53,711 nucleotides of DNA from Acidimicrobiia bacterium. GTDB lineage: Bacteria > Actinomycetota > Acidimicrobiia > IMCC26256 > JAENVU01. The notes under the pieces were generated by a model that searched no databases, was not told the origin of the DNA, and saw only the letters and a program-made list of their open reading frames with translations. The DNA lies in NCBI GenBank assembly GCA_025361725.1, contig JANYJV010000007.1, forward strand, positions 1 through 53,711. Reading direction: 5' to 3'. Shown here one piece after another: positions 15,387 through 24,373 of this stretch. Every line of letters begins with the position of its first letter. Positions within the stretch are counted from its first letter, which is position 1. The translations under genes and the position numbers were made by a program.

Positions 15387-16437
15387 TCAGCGACGCGCGA
15401 ACCTCGGGTCACCCGACAGCAGCAGGATCTCGAACTGGACGTCGCCACTTCCGAACAAGGTCTTCTCATGGATGCACGGCGACGGGATTGCGATGTGGCG
15501 CGAGGTATCCGCACACACGGGCACCACCGTCACCGGTCCGCCCGGAGCCTTCTGGACGTAGATCTTCGAGTTGAGTCCGGCCCCGGCAACGGTCTTGTCC
15601 CACGTGATCTTGAGCTTCGCCGGCAAGCGCGGATTCCGGTAGCCCTCGAACGGGGACAGGAACAGGATCTTGCCCGAGCGTTGCTGCCCGGCGCAGAACG
15701 TTGCGACCCCGGAAGTTTCGGATCGAAGTTCGATCAACGAACCCGGCCCGGTATTCGGCAGGGTGAACGACGCAACGGTGGTGTTCGTCAGCGTCGCGGT
15801 GGTCCCGGTCGAGATCGTTCCGCCCGGCGGGACGTACCCAAAGGCCTGGCCCGGAGTGGGGGCCACCACCGCAGGACCAGCCGTTCCCGACACGTCCGAA
15901 TGTCCGGCGGAGGTTGGCGTCACACCAACCGGGACGTCCACGCCCGCCAGCACACCGTTGGCGGTCCGGGCCCGGGATTGGCGATCGTGAAGTGCACCTG
16001 CGCGGCAAATCCCGAGGTGATGATGATCGGGTTCGACGTACCGGTGACGGTCACGCCACCGGAACTGGCCGGCGTCCACCCGACGCTCGCGTCGTTCGAC
16101 GCGACGAGCACGCTGCCGTCTCCGGCATAGGCCCGCACCAGATCGGTACCCGCGGCGGTGCCGTGGACAACGAAGCTCGCGTGTCCGGCGGAGTCCGTCG
16201 TCGCGGCGGCACCGGTACCACCGTCGGGTCCGTCCCCACGGCAGCAGTTGCCGAAACCGGGGCGAGGCCGAGCGCGAGCGGCGTGACCGTTGCGTTGGTG
16301 ACCGTCTCGGACCCATCCGGTCCGGTCGGTGCGATCGTGTAGCCGTTGTCATTGGTGGCACTTGCGGAACTCGTGAAGGTCCCTGCCGTACCCAACGCAA
16401 GCCGCCGGAGCGTACCGGCGTGGGACAGACCGATCAA
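15387..16437 (-). pseudogene. Ig-like-domain surface protein remnant with two frameshifts
   Basis: Three minus-strand frames join into one protein. From 16437 to about 16210 the frame ends in V-G-T-D-P-T-V-V-P. From about 16210 to 15970 a second frame carries an Ig-like (Big_1 type) segment with T-T-D-S-A-G-H-A-S-F and G-T-A-A-G-T-D. From about 15975 to 15387 a third frame reads on to the stop and includes a cysteine-bearing C-terminal domain (residues near P-V-C-A-D-T and S-P-C-I-H). The second junction falls in a run of C and G (CCCGGGCCCGGACCG), where one base gained or lost would restore the frame. There is no signal peptide or clear start at the 16437 end, so the N-terminus is also missing. 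Real decay or assembly error are both possible. Confidence 0.7.
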
Positions 16438-16500
16438 TTACGACACGGGCTCGACCCGGCGGCACCGGAGCATCGGGGGCTCAGGAGAGAGGCAGCCGGG

Positions 16501-16983
16501 TCAATCGAAGTCGGTGTTGAGCAGGGGTGCGGTGCAAATCTCGATCTGGAGACCGTCCGGATCGGGGATGTACACCGAGTTCTCGACCCCGAGGTCCGGC
16601 CCTCGGTAGGTGACCCCGCCGTCCGCGAGGCGAGCTTTGAGTTCGACGAACCTCTCCGGAGCCATCGAGATCGCGACGTGCTGGACCCCGCCGAGCGTCT
16701 CGTGAAACTCCGGGTGCTCGTACCCGGGGAAGTCGAAGAATGCGAGCAGGTTGCCGTTCCCCACATCGAAGAACAGGTGGGCACTGCCGGGATAGTCGCG
16801 GTTCTCGAACAGCTCGACGAGCGGGAACCCGAGCAGCCCTTGGTAGAAGCCGATGGTCCGGTCCACGTCCGAGCAAATGAAGGCAGCGTGATGCACGCCG
16901 CGAGCGGTGCTCTCCGGCCGGTCACCCGCGGGCAGCAGGTGATGCGCCCACGCCGCGGCACGCGTTTCGAAATCGACGGCCAT
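16501..16983 (-). CDS. VOC (glyoxalase/bleomycin-resistance fold) family protein
   Basis: A 160-residue protein starting at ATG 16983. The fold shows as a beta-alpha-beta-beta-beta pattern: G-V-H-H-A-A-F near residue 28, D-R-T-I-G-F-Y-Q near 40, then G-V-Q-H-V-A-I near 97 and G-L-Q-I-E-I near 147. The two histidines and the final glutamate are the usual metal ligands of this superfamily. Members include glyoxalases, extradiol dioxygenases and resistance proteins, so the reaction is not fixed. It is divergent from an acyl-CoA synthetase with only 58 bp between starts, and both starts look leaderless, so the two may respond together. Confidence 0.87.
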   Translation of the reverse strand: MAVDFETRAAAWAHHLLPAGDRPESTARGVHHAAFICSDVDRTIGFYQGLLGFPLVELFENRDYPGSAHLFFDVGNGNLLAFFDFPGYEHPEFHETLGGVQHVAISMAPERFVELKARLADGGVTYRGPDLGVENSVYIPDPDGLQIEICTAPLLNTDFD

Positions 16984-16990
16984 GCGTTCG

Positions 16991-16996
16991 ACACTA
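16991..16996 (-). promoter_or_regulatory. -10 element of the VOC gene
   Basis: On the minus strand TAGTGT ends 7 nt before ATG 16983, with no ribosome-binding site. Confidence 0.5.
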
Positions 16997-17028
16997 CTGC
17001 GACTCCCTGGGATTCGCGCAGCCGCCAG

Positions 17029-17034
17029 TAGCGT
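17029..17034 (+). promoter_or_regulatory. -10 element of the acyl-CoA synthetase gene
   Basis: TAGCGT ends 7 nt before ATG 17042. It is back-to-back with the minus-strand element at 16991. Confidence 0.5.
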
Positions 17035-17041
17035 GGCCGAG

Positions 17042-18613
17042 ATGGCTGGATGGAACTTCGCCGAGGTTTGGGACGCAGTCGCGCGCGAGGCCGGAGACCG
17101 AGTGGCGATCGTGTGTGGTGCAACCACCCGCACCTTCGCCGAGTTCGAGGATCACGCGGCGCGGTTGGCGTCGCACTTGGCACGTGCCGGAGTCAGCGCC
17201 GGCGACAAGATCGCCATCGACCTTCTCAACCGAGTCGAGTATCTCGAGACCTTCTACGCGGCGCTGAAGCTCGGCGCCGTCCCCGTCAACGTGAACTTCC
17301 GGTACGGCACCGAGGAAACGCGTTACCTCCTCGCCGACGCGAACGCGCGCGCCGTTGTCACCGAGGATCGGTTCGCTGCGACCGTTCACGCCGCCGTTGC
17401 GCTCCTGCCCGACGCTCCGCTGGTCCTCGAGCTCGGATCGACCTACGAGGCTGCCCTCACCGGCGAACGTGGAAAACTGGCGCACCGCCCGGATGGCGAT
17501 GACCTGATCTTCCTCTACACCGGCGGCACCACGGGCATGCCCAAGGGTGTGATGTGGCGCAACGACGACCTCTACGTCGCGCTCTGGCAGATGGGCCGAC
17601 CGGGGACGGAACCACCGGATCCGCTGCTCACGGTCCGGGCCGGGAAACGGGCCGCCACCACACTTCCCGCGTGTCCGTTGATGCACGGAACCGGTCTGTT
17701 CATCACGCTCTCGACGCTCGCCGGCGGCGGAACCGTCGTCCTCATCGACGAAATGGGCCTTGATCCGGACCGAATCTGGTCCGAGATCGACCGCAACGAG
17801 GTGGCCGTGCTCACGATCGTCGGTGACGCCTTCGCGATCCCACTGCTCCGTGCGCTCGACGAGGCCGCACCCGAGCGATGGTCGCTGGCGACACTGCGCG
17901 CCATCACCTCGAGTGGCGTCACGTGGAGTCCCGAAGTCAAGCGCAATCTGCTCACCCATCTCCCCGCGATCACGTTGCTGGACTCACTCGGTGCGTCCGA
18001 AGGCTTGATGTCCCGGTCAGCCTCCACCGCCGCGGATAGCGAGATCAAAGCCGCCCGCTTCGCGGTCAATGATCGGGTGCGCGTCCTGAGCGACGATGGT
18101 CGCGAGGTCGAACCGGGGAGCGACGAGGTCGGGATGGTTGGCGTCGGAGGGCGGATCCCGCTCGGCTACTACAACGATCCCGAGAAGACGGCGAAGACCT
18201 TCCGGACCGTGAACGGCGTCCGCTACTCGATCCCCGGCGATCACGCGACCGTCGACGCCGACGGCACCATTCGCCTCCTCGGGCGCGGATCGGCGACCGT
18301 CAACACCGGCGGTGAGAAGGTGTACCCCGAAGAGGTCGAGCTGGTGCTGCGACGCCACGATGCCGTCGACGATTGTGTCGTCATCGGGCTGCCGGACCCC
18401 CGGTTCGGCGAGATGGTGGTTGCCATGGTCGTGACCCGCGTGTCGATCGACGAGCGGTCACTCCGCGACCACTGCAAAACCGAGGGTCTCTCCGGCTACA
18501 AGGTTCCGAAGCGGGTCGTCGTGATCCCGGACATGCAGCGCGCGCCGAACGGCAAAGCCAACTATCAACTCCTCCGCTCACTTGCGGCCGATCGACTCGA
18601 GGTCCAGACGTGA
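17042..18613 (+). CDS. acyl-CoA synthetase (AMP-forming, FadD-like)
   Basis: A 523-residue member of the ANL adenylating superfamily. The P-loop Y-T-G-G-T-T-G-M-P-K-G lies at ~159-169. The later core motifs S-L-G-A-S-E-G, G-D-H-A-T-V-D, and the hinge G-R-G-S-A-T-V-N-T-G-G-E-K-V-Y-P-E-E-V-E are all present, and the catalytic lysine near the C-terminus lies in A-P-N-G-K-A-N-Y. The enzyme activates a carboxylic acid with ATP and CoA. The sequence style is that of actinobacterial FadD proteins for lipid or sterol side-chain acids, but the substrate cannot be read. ATG 17042 is chosen because of the hexamer 7 nt upstream. Its stop overlaps the next start (TGATG), so the three genes that follow are probably one operon. 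Confidence 0.92.
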   Translation: MAGWNFAEVWDAVAREAGDRVAIVCGATTRTFAEFEDHAARLASHLARAGVSAGDKIAIDLLNRVEYLETFYAALKLGAVPVNVNFRYGTEETRYLLADANARAVVTEDRFAATVHAAVALLPDAPLVLELGSTYEAALTGERGKLAHRPDGDDLIFLYTGGTTGMPKGVMWRNDDLYVALWQMGRPGTEPPDPLLTVRAGKRAATTLPACPLMHGTGLFITLSTLAGGGTVVLIDEMGLDPDRIWSEIDRNEVAVLTIVGDAFAIPLLRALDEAAPERWSLATLRAITSSGVTWSPEVKRNLLTHLPAITLLDSLGASEGLMSRSASTAADSEIKAARFAVNDRVRVLSDDGREVEPGSDEVGMVGVGGRIPLGYYNDPEKTAKTFRTVNGVRYSIPGDHATVDADGTIRLLGRGSATVNTGGEKVYPEEVELVLRRHDAVDDCVVIGLPDPRFGEMVVAMVVTRVSIDERSLRDHCKTEGLSGYKVPKRVVVIPDMQRAPNGKANYQLLRSLAADRLEVQT

Positions 18614-20115
18614 TGGCCGACCATTTTGTGATCGACGGTTCGAACCTGGCCACGGAGGGGCGCACCGAACCGAGCCTGGCGCAGCTGCACGAGGCCGTTG
18701 ACGCGTTTCGTGGGGAGCACCCGGGAACCACGGTCACCGTGGTGGTCGACGCCAGCTTCGAACACCGCATCGACCCCTCGGAGCGGGCTGCGTTCTCGAA
18801 GGCCGAGATCGCGAGTGAGGTCGTGTCGCCGCCGGCGGGTGCGGTCGGCCGGGGCGACGGTTTCCTGCTCCAGATCGCCAACCGCACCAACGCGACCGTC
18901 GTGTCGAACGACTCCTTCCAGGAGTTCCACGCGGAGTACCAGTGGCTGTTCGAACCTGGTCGCCTCATCGGAGGAAAACCGGTCCCCGGCGTCGGCTGGA
19001 TCTTCTCGCTGCGCCGGCCGGTACGCGGCATCGTCAGCCGCAAGACCACCCAGAAGGCCAAGAAGGATTCTCGGGACGAAGACCAGGTGCGTGACGCGAT
19101 CGCCGAAGCCACCGCCGACGCAATGAGCAGCACCACCGGTCGACGGCGACGCCGCGGCGGTCGGGGCCGCACGACCGAGTCCGAGCCTTCGTCCGAGCCC
19201 GAAGCCGTGAACCAGCCCGCGCCGTTCCTCCAGTTCGTCATCGACCACCGCCTCGGTACCGAGGTGGAAGGAATCGTCGACGCGTTCTCGTCCCACGGCG
19301 CGTTTGTGGACGTCAACGGGGTGCGCTGTTACGTGCCGATCGCAGCCATGGGCGATCCGCGTCCGTTGAAGGCACGCGATGTCTTGACGCGCGGAGAGAC
19401 CCGAACCTTCGTCATCCAAGCCGTCGATGCGCCCCGGCGCGGCATCGAGTTGGCGTTGCCTGGTTTCGCCAAGGTCGCGGGCACGCCGAGCGACGAAACG
19501 GTTGAGGTCGACGTCATGACCAGCCGTCCGAAGCGTCCGCCGACCAAGGCGCCGGCCCGCCGCCCCGCCAAATCCACCGGTCGCACCGCAGCGCCCGCCA
19601 AGACCACGGCGAAGTCCGCCTCCAAATCCACCTCGAAGTCGACGGCCGCGAAATCTGGGTCGACGCGGCCGACGACAGCACGCGGCGTTGCCAAAGCCGT
19701 TGCGGCCACCCCCGCCAAGCGAGCGGTCAAGGCGACCGCCGCACCGACGACCACCACCGGTGTCCGCGGCACCGCCGCGAAGACCGCGGCGGCCCGCACT
19801 GCCGCCAAGGCCGCGACCGCGAAAAAGGTGGCGACGACCACCAAGAAGTCAACTCCCGCGAAGAAGACGGGCGCGGTCAAGAAGGCGGCGGCCGCCGCGA
19901 GGCCAGCCGCGAAGAAGTCAGCCGCGACCACGAGATCAGTCGCGAAGAAACCGGCTGCGCCCGCGAAGCCCCCGCGCACCAAGGCGCCGGCGGGGGCCAC
20001 GGCCAAGTCCGCGAAGCCCGCCGCAGTCAAAAAGTCCACTGCCACCTCCGCCAAACGGTCCGCAACTGCGAAGAAAGCGTCTGCCCCAACTACCAAGAAG
20101 CGAGCCCGGTCATGA
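18613..20115 (+). CDS. NYN/Zc3h12a-like RNase-fold + S1 + histone-H1-like tail protein
   Basis: A 500-residue protein with an unusual three-part layout. Residues 1-~140 form a PIN-like domain of the NYN/Zc3h12a type: I-D-G-S-N with Asp8, then Asp46 (V-V-V-D-A-S), Asp82 (G-R-G-D-G) and Asp100 (S-N-D-S-F), the acidic residues expected for a metal-dependent RNase. A charged, arginine-rich linker (R-R-R-R-R-G-G-R-G-R, ~177-186) leads to an S1-type RNA-binding domain (~217-285, V-E-G-I-V-D-A-F-S-S-H-G-A-F-V-D-V). The last ~190 residues are almost only Lys, Ala, Pro, Thr and Ser, like histone H1 or mycobacterial HupB tails. It would be cytoplasmic, bound to RNA or nucleoid. It overlaps the synthetase stop by one base and the rhodanese start by four. 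Function is inferred from domains only. Confidence 0.8.
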   Translation: MADHFVIDGSNLATEGRTEPSLAQLHEAVDAFRGEHPGTTVTVVVDASFEHRIDPSERAAFSKAEIASEVVSPPAGAVGRGDGFLLQIANRTNATVVSNDSFQEFHAEYQWLFEPGRLIGGKPVPGVGWIFSLRRPVRGIVSRKTTQKAKKDSRDEDQVRDAIAEATADAMSSTTGRRRRRGGRGRTTESEPSSEPEAVNQPAPFLQFVIDHRLGTEVEGIVDAFSSHGAFVDVNGVRCYVPIAAMGDPRPLKARDVLTRGETRTFVIQAVDAPRRGIELALPGFAKVAGTPSDETVEVDVMTSRPKRPPTKAPARRPAKSTGRTAAPAKTTAKSASKSTSKSTAAKSGSTRPTTARGVAKAVAATPAKRAVKATAAPTTTTGVRGTAAKTAAARTAAKAATAKKVATTTKKSTPAKKTGAVKKAAAAARPAAKKSAATTRSVAKKPAAPAKPPRTKAPAGATAKSAKPAAVKKSTATSAKRSATAKKASAPTTKKRARS

Positions 20116-20456
20116 GTGAAGCGGACAGCGAGCTGCCGTCGATTCTCGTTGGCGACGTCGACGACCTCGACGACCCGTTTCTCCTCGACGTCCGCGAGGC
20201 CGACGAGTACGACGCGGGCCACGCGCCCGATGCGGTGTTCCATCCCCTCGCCACGATTCCCGCGGTCGCTCCGACCCTCCCGACGGACCGCACGATCCTC
20301 TGCATCTGTCGGGTCGGCAGCCGTTCTGCGCAGGCCACGGCGTATCTGCGCGAGCGCGGCCTGGACGCGGTGAACCTCGAGGGCGGCATGCAGGCGTGGG
20401 AACGGTTCGGGATGGATGTCATGCGCGCCGACGGCTCCTTCGGCACTGTCATCTGA
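20112..20456 (+). CDS. rhodanese-like sulfurtransferase
   Basis: A 114-residue single rhodanese domain. The N-terminal L-L-D-V-R-E-A-D-E-Y-D-A-G-H-A-P-D signature is present, and the active-site loop reads C-R-V-G-S-R with nucleophile Cys66. A second motif, L-E-G-G-M-Q-A-W, closes the fold. Such proteins carry sulfane sulfur on the cysteine for tRNA thiolation, cofactor synthesis or cyanide detoxification. The ATG overlaps the preceding stop (ATGA), so it is translated with the NYN-S1 protein. A role in tRNA or RNA sulfur chemistry would fit that partner, but this is inference. Confidence 0.9.
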   Translation: MSEADSELPSILVGDVDDLDDPFLLDVREADEYDAGHAPDAVFHPLATIPAVAPTLPTDRTILCICRVGSRSAQATAYLRERGLDAVNLEGGMQAWERFGMDVMRADGSFGTVI

Positions 20457-20466
20457 GCCGGATGCG

Positions 20467-21696
20467 ATGACGACCGTTCCCCTCGAGGGCATCACGGTCC
20501 TCGACTTCTCTCGCGTGCTCTCCGGCCCGATCGCCGGCCGCAATCTCCACGACCTCGGCGCCGACGTCATCAAGGTCGAACCCCCCGAAGGTGACCTGAC
20601 GCGTTACGCGCAGCCCAAAGTCGGATCGATCTCGCTCTATTACGCGCAACAGAACACCGGGAAGCGCAACATCTCGCTGAATCTGCGTCACCCCGAGGCC
20701 GCCGAAGTCGTCGGAAGACTCGCCGAGCGCGTCGACGTCGTGCTGGAAAACTACCGACCCGGGGTGATGGACCGGCTCGGCATCGGCTGGGACGTGCTGT
20801 CCGCGCGCAACCCGCGACTCGTGATGGCGTCGATCAGCGGCTACGGCCAGACCGGCGCGTGGGCCGATCGGCGCGCCTACGCGGTGGTGATCCACGCCGA
20901 GATGGGGCTCATCGAAGCCGGCGCGCGGTGGCGTGCGGATGCCGCCGGCGATGAGCACCCGGTCCAACTCCAGGACGGCATGAGCCACGCCGACGTCTAC
21001 GCGGGATTGCACTGCACCTCCGCGATCATTGCGGCGCTCTTCCAGAGGGAGCGGACCGGACGCGGTCAGTGGGTCGAGGTGGACATGGCCGAAGCGCTGC
21101 TCCACGCCAACGACTTCACCCACTGGGATCTCGCGCCCACGGACCCCGGCGACTACCGCCCCACCCTCGCGCCGCCCTACACGCCCATCGTCGAGACGGG
21201 CGCCGGCGTCAGCGTGGTCATCGCCGGCGATCCCGCGGGGCCGGGCCTGCTCGAGCGGTACGCCGCCGCCATGGGTCAACCCGGTCTGCTCGACGACCCA
21301 CGCTTTGCCGGCACGAACCGGCGCACACACCGAGCCGAGCTCATCGACCTCGTGGAAACGTGGACTCGCGGCTTCACCGATCTTGATGAACTTGAAGCGA
21401 TCCTCGCCACGCACGGGCTGCCGATGGGCGTGGTCCGAAGCTCCGGCGCAGCGGCGAACTCGGCGTGGGCGCAGGCGCGCGGCGCCATCGTGGAAGTGGA
21501 TGATCGCGTCGGCGGCACGATCCGGATTCCCGAGGCACCGTGGCGCTTTTCCGACGCAACCACGGGCGCGCACGGGTCCCCTGCGTATCGAGGCGAACAC
21601 AACCGCGGCGTGCTACGGGACCTTGCCGACGCTGACGACGACACCCTCGATCGGTGGGAAGTCGAGGGGCTGCTCTCCTCGCGAATCCCCATCTAG
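20467..21696 (+). CDS. CaiB/BaiF (family III) CoA-transferase
   Basis: A 409-residue protein of the formyl-CoA:oxalate CoA-transferase family. V-L-D-F-S-R-V-L-S-G-P opens the fold, V-I-K-V-E-P-P-E-G-D is the CoA-binding segment, and Asp176 in H-A-D-V-Y-A-G is in the place of the catalytic aspartate that forms the acyl anhydride. T-G-R-G-Q-W-V-E-V-D-M follows. These enzymes move CoA between carboxylic acids; racemases such as alpha-methylacyl-CoA racemase share the fold, so either activity is possible. ATG 20467 is preferred to the earlier in-frame ATG inside the rhodanese gene. With the acyl-CoA synthetase upstream, it suggests degradation of a specific acid. Confidence 0.9.
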   Translation: MTTVPLEGITVLDFSRVLSGPIAGRNLHDLGADVIKVEPPEGDLTRYAQPKVGSISLYYAQQNTGKRNISLNLRHPEAAEVVGRLAERVDVVLENYRPGVMDRLGIGWDVLSARNPRLVMASISGYGQTGAWADRRAYAVVIHAEMGLIEAGARWRADAAGDEHPVQLQDGMSHADVYAGLHCTSAIIAALFQRERTGRGQWVEVDMAEALLHANDFTHWDLAPTDPGDYRPTLAPPYTPIVETGAGVSVVIAGDPAGPGLLERYAAAMGQPGLLDDPRFAGTNRRTHRAELIDLVETWTRGFTDLDELEAILATHGLPMGVVRSSGAAANSAWAQARGAIVEVDDRVGGTIRIPEAPWRFSDATTGAHGSPAYRGEHNRGVLRDLADADDDTLDRWEVEGLLSSRIPI

Positions 21697-21842
21697 GTCC
21701 GCCGACCCGCACGGACTTCGGCGCGCAAATTTCGTACCGTTCCCCTCGTCGAGTTCGGGGTGGGCGGGACGAGCGAGGCAGTTGCTCGGCGGTAGGGCGA
21801 CCCATAGACGGGTCCGAGAACACCAAGGATGGTGAAGTCCGA

Positions 21843-22697
21843 ATGCACCGATTCCACCCCGTACTCGTCGTCGTGATCGCAGCAGCTTTCACGGCGGCGG
21901 TCGCCGGCTTCGATGCCGAAGGCCCGGCATGGAGTGCCACCGACTCGGCGACCGCGAGCACGGACCCCAGCGGTGCGCACGTCGAACTCGGCCGCACCGA
22001 TCACGTGTGGCGGGAACGGACGCGGACTGGTGGCACCGCCGCCACGGGATGTCGGCGCCGATGGATTCCTTCAGGCGCCTTCCAACTCCGCATCACCCCC
22101 ATCGGGGACTACCGGCCGGTTCCGATGACCGAACCGAGCCCTGGTCCCGAGTATCAGACCTATCAAGTGTGGTGCGACGACAGGTACCTGGACACGGTGT
22201 GGATCCGCGCGCAGCAGTTCGGCGTGAACCCCCTCGACGTCGCCGAACGCCTCGTGCGAGACCTCCCCTATCCCGCGGCACGGCTCGCAGCGAACCCTTC
22301 GGCTCGCGGTCTGACCGGACTCGAGAGCTGGTTCTGGGTCGAGGGCTACACGGCCGCACCGATCCTCGATTCGATCACCGAGTTCGGAATGACGGTGGAC
22401 GTCGAGGCCACACCAACGTCGACGAGTTGGGACTTCGGCGACGGCACGACCGCCAAGGGTCTCGGGCTCGGAAGCGCGCCACCGGCGCGCTCGACCGTCG
22501 TTCACACGTTCGAACGTCGAGCGCGCCCGGCGTTCAGTCTCCGAGTACTGATCGTGTTGTCCGTGCGGTGGCGGCTCAACGGCGGACCGTGGCAGGACCT
22601 GGATCCGGTCGTGCGCACCGCCGGCCGGTCCTACCCGGTCGTCGAGTCCCGCGCCGCACTCGTCCCGACCGGAGGAGCCACCGGGAACGGCCGGTAA
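21843..22697 (+). CDS. secreted protein with a PKD-like domain
   Basis: A 284-residue protein with a signal peptide (hydrophobic residues 6-24, cleavage near AVAG or ATDS). The middle contains W-C-D-D-R-Y and a segment of about 60 residues without a match I know. Near residue 198 the S-W-D-F-G-D-G-T-T motif marks a PKD-type fold, followed by V-V-H-T-F. This type is frequent next to wall- or surface-associated genes in actinobacteria and is probably non-enzymatic. The 146 bp upstream (21697-21842) shows only a weak AAGGATGG before the ATG and no structure I can support. The gene ends 9 bp before glpD. Confidence 0.75.
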   Translation: MHRFHPVLVVVIAAAFTAAVAGFDAEGPAWSATDSATASTDPSGAHVELGRTDHVWRERTRTGGTAATGCRRRWIPSGAFQLRITPIGDYRPVPMTEPSPGPEYQTYQVWCDDRYLDTVWIRAQQFGVNPLDVAERLVRDLPYPAARLAANPSARGLTGLESWFWVEGYTAAPILDSITEFGMTVDVEATPTSTSWDFGDGTTAKGLGLGSAPPARSTVVHTFERRARPAFSLRVLIVLSVRWRLNGGPWQDLDPVVRTAGRSYPVVESRAALVPTGGATGNGR

Positions 22698-22700
22698 CCT
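22695..22700 (+). promoter_or_regulatory. -10 element of glpD
   Basis: TAACCT ends 6 nt before ATG 22707. It overlaps the stop of the preceding gene (22695-22697 is its TAA), so glpD can be transcribed on its own. Confidence 0.55.
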
Positions 22701-22706
22701 GACCCG

Positions 22707-24326
22707 ATGGCCTCGTTCGATCGCGCCGCCGCGCTGGCACGCCTGGAAAATGAAGAGTTCGACGTCCTGATCGTGGGGGGTGGAATCACCGGCTGCGGCG
22801 TGGCGCTCGATGCCGCGAGCCGGGGCCTGCGGGTGGCGCTCGTCGAGCGCGACGACTTCGCGAGTGGCACGTCGTCGAAATCCTCCAAGCTCGTCCACGG
22901 CGGTCTGCGGTACCTCCAACAACGCGAGTTCCGCCTGGTGTACGACGCGCTCCACGAACGTCAACGGGCGCTCAAGAACGCACCTCATCTCGTACGGATC
23001 CTGCCCTTCCTCATCCCCGTGTTGAGCAAGGACGGCCTCATCAACCCGAAGATCGCGCGCGCGCTCGGAACCGCGATGTGGCTGTACGACCTGACCGGCG
23101 GTGCGCGCATCGGCAAGCTCCACCAACGCATCGACAAGGAAACCGCGATCGCGCACATGCCCACCCTGCGCGCGCCGAATGTCGCGGCGGCGTACCTCTA
23201 CTACGACGCGCAGACCGACGACGCCCGCTACACCCTCACGTTGGCCCGCACCGCCGCAAGCCACGGGGCCGTGCTCGCAAACCACGCGGTAGTGACTCGC
23301 CTGCGCAAGGGCGCGAGCGGTCAGATCGAAGGGGCCACCGTCGCGGCCGACGGTCGGACGTTCGACATCACCGCGCGAGTGGTGGTGAACGCGGCCGGCG
23401 TCTTCTCCGATGATGTGCGAGAGATGGACGAGGGCACCCATCCTCATTCCATCCGCCCCGCCAAAGGCATCCACATCACCGTGCCCTGGGAGAAGGTGCG
23501 CAACGACATCGCGGCCATCGTGCCCGTCCCGAAAGACAAGCGGTCGATCTTCGTCGTGCCGTGGGGCGACTTCACCTACATCGGGACCACGGACACGGAC
23601 TACGACGGCCCGATCGACGATCCGCAGTGCACTCCGGAAGACGTGAAGTACCTCCTCGACGCGATGAACTTCGCCCTCGCCGAGCCGCTCACCGTCGACG
23701 ACGTGATCGGCACCTGGGCCGGACTCCGACCCCTCGTCACCGGCGGGACGGTGGGACAGAAGACCGCGGACCTGTCGCGTCGGCACAAGGTCGCGGCCTC
23801 GAAGACCGGGCTCGTCACCGTGACCGGCGGCAAGCTCACCACCTACCGCAAGATGGCCGAGGACACCACCGACGCAGTACTCAAGACAATCGGCCGCCGG
23901 GCCGCGTGCCGGACCAAGAACCTCCGGCTCATGGGGGCCGCGGGCCCCGCACCGGACGACGAGCATCTCGCGCGTCGGTACGGCAGCGAGGCCGCGGCGA
24001 TCCTCACGCTCGCCGACTCCGATCCCGACCTGGCATCCCCGCTCGTTCCGGGTCTGCCCTACCGCCGGGCCGAGGCCGTGTACGCCGTCCGCAACGAGAT
24101 GGCCACCACCCTTGACGACGTACTGACTCGCCGCACGCGCGCCCGACTCCTCAATCGGGAAGCCACCGCCGGCGCCGCGGAGAGCGTGGCCCGACTCATC
24201 GGCGCCGAGCTCGGGTGGGACGAGTCCCGCATCACCGCAGAGGTCGAGTCCTACCGTGCGGACCTCGAACACGAGCGCACCTCCGCCGGTTTGCCTGATT
24301 TTCCCGCTCTGACGCCTCCGGCGTAG
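22707..24326 (+). CDS. glpD: FAD-dependent glycerol-3-phosphate dehydrogenase
   Basis: A 539-residue flavoenzyme. The N-terminal dinucleotide fold V-G-G-G-I-T-G-C-G (23-31) binds FAD. The GlpD signatures S-S-K-S-S-K-L-V-H-G-G-L-R-Y-L and P-L-V-T-G-G-T-V follow, and the C-terminal domain is complete. It oxidises sn-glycerol 3-phosphate to dihydroxyacetone phosphate at the membrane and passes electrons to quinone. The last codons (A-L-T-P-P-A then TAG) lie inside the first copy of a 33-bp hairpin repeat, so the C-terminus has been shaped by the repeat. The flavoenzyme and kinase that follow on the same strand make a glycerol-phosphate gene set. Confidence 0.95.
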   Translation: MASFDRAAALARLENEEFDVLIVGGGITGCGVALDAASRGLRVALVERDDFASGTSSKSSKLVHGGLRYLQQREFRLVYDALHERQRALKNAPHLVRILPFLIPVLSKDGLINPKIARALGTAMWLYDLTGGARIGKLHQRIDKETAIAHMPTLRAPNVAAAYLYYDAQTDDARYTLTLARTAASHGAVLANHAVVTRLRKGASGQIEGATVAADGRTFDITARVVVNAAGVFSDDVREMDEGTHPHSIRPAKGIHITVPWEKVRNDIAAIVPVPKDKRSIFVVPWGDFTYIGTTDTDYDGPIDDPQCTPEDVKYLLDAMNFALAEPLTVDDVIGTWAGLRPLVTGGTVGQKTADLSRRHKVAASKTGLVTVTGGKLTTYRKMAEDTTDAVLKTIGRRAACRTKNLRLMGAAGPAPDDEHLARRYGSEAAAILTLADSDPDLASPLVPGLPYRRAEAVYAVRNEMATTLDDVLTRRTRARLLNREATAGAAESVARLIGAELGWDESRITAEVESYRADLEHERTSAGLPDFPALTPPA

Positions 24327-24373
24327 GCCGGCTTTCCCGCTCTGACGCCTCCGGCGTAGGCCGCTCGGGCCCC
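24301..24373 (+). repeat. 33-bp tandem hairpin repeat at the glpD end
   Basis: The 30 bases at 24301-24330 recur at 24334-24363 (period 33). Each has the stem ACGCC-TCC-GGCGT (24312-24324 and 24345-24357). The second copy continues into GGCCGCTCGGGCC, shared with the repeat at 41004. A separate 26-bp duplication, 24365-24390 and 24495-24520 (TCGGGCCCCGG core), fills much of the rest of the 210-bp gap to the next gene. Confidence 0.85.

Noticed and set aside
19329-20573. A minus-strand frame with many Ala, Val and Phe residues that looks like a membrane protein
   Set aside because: It is the complement of the Lys/Ala-rich tail of the NYN-S1 protein; AAG and GCC codons read backwards as Leu/Phe and Gly/Ala.
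22071-24272. A 733-codon minus-strand frame opposite glpD
   Set aside because: It has no motifs, and glpD on the plus strand is certain.
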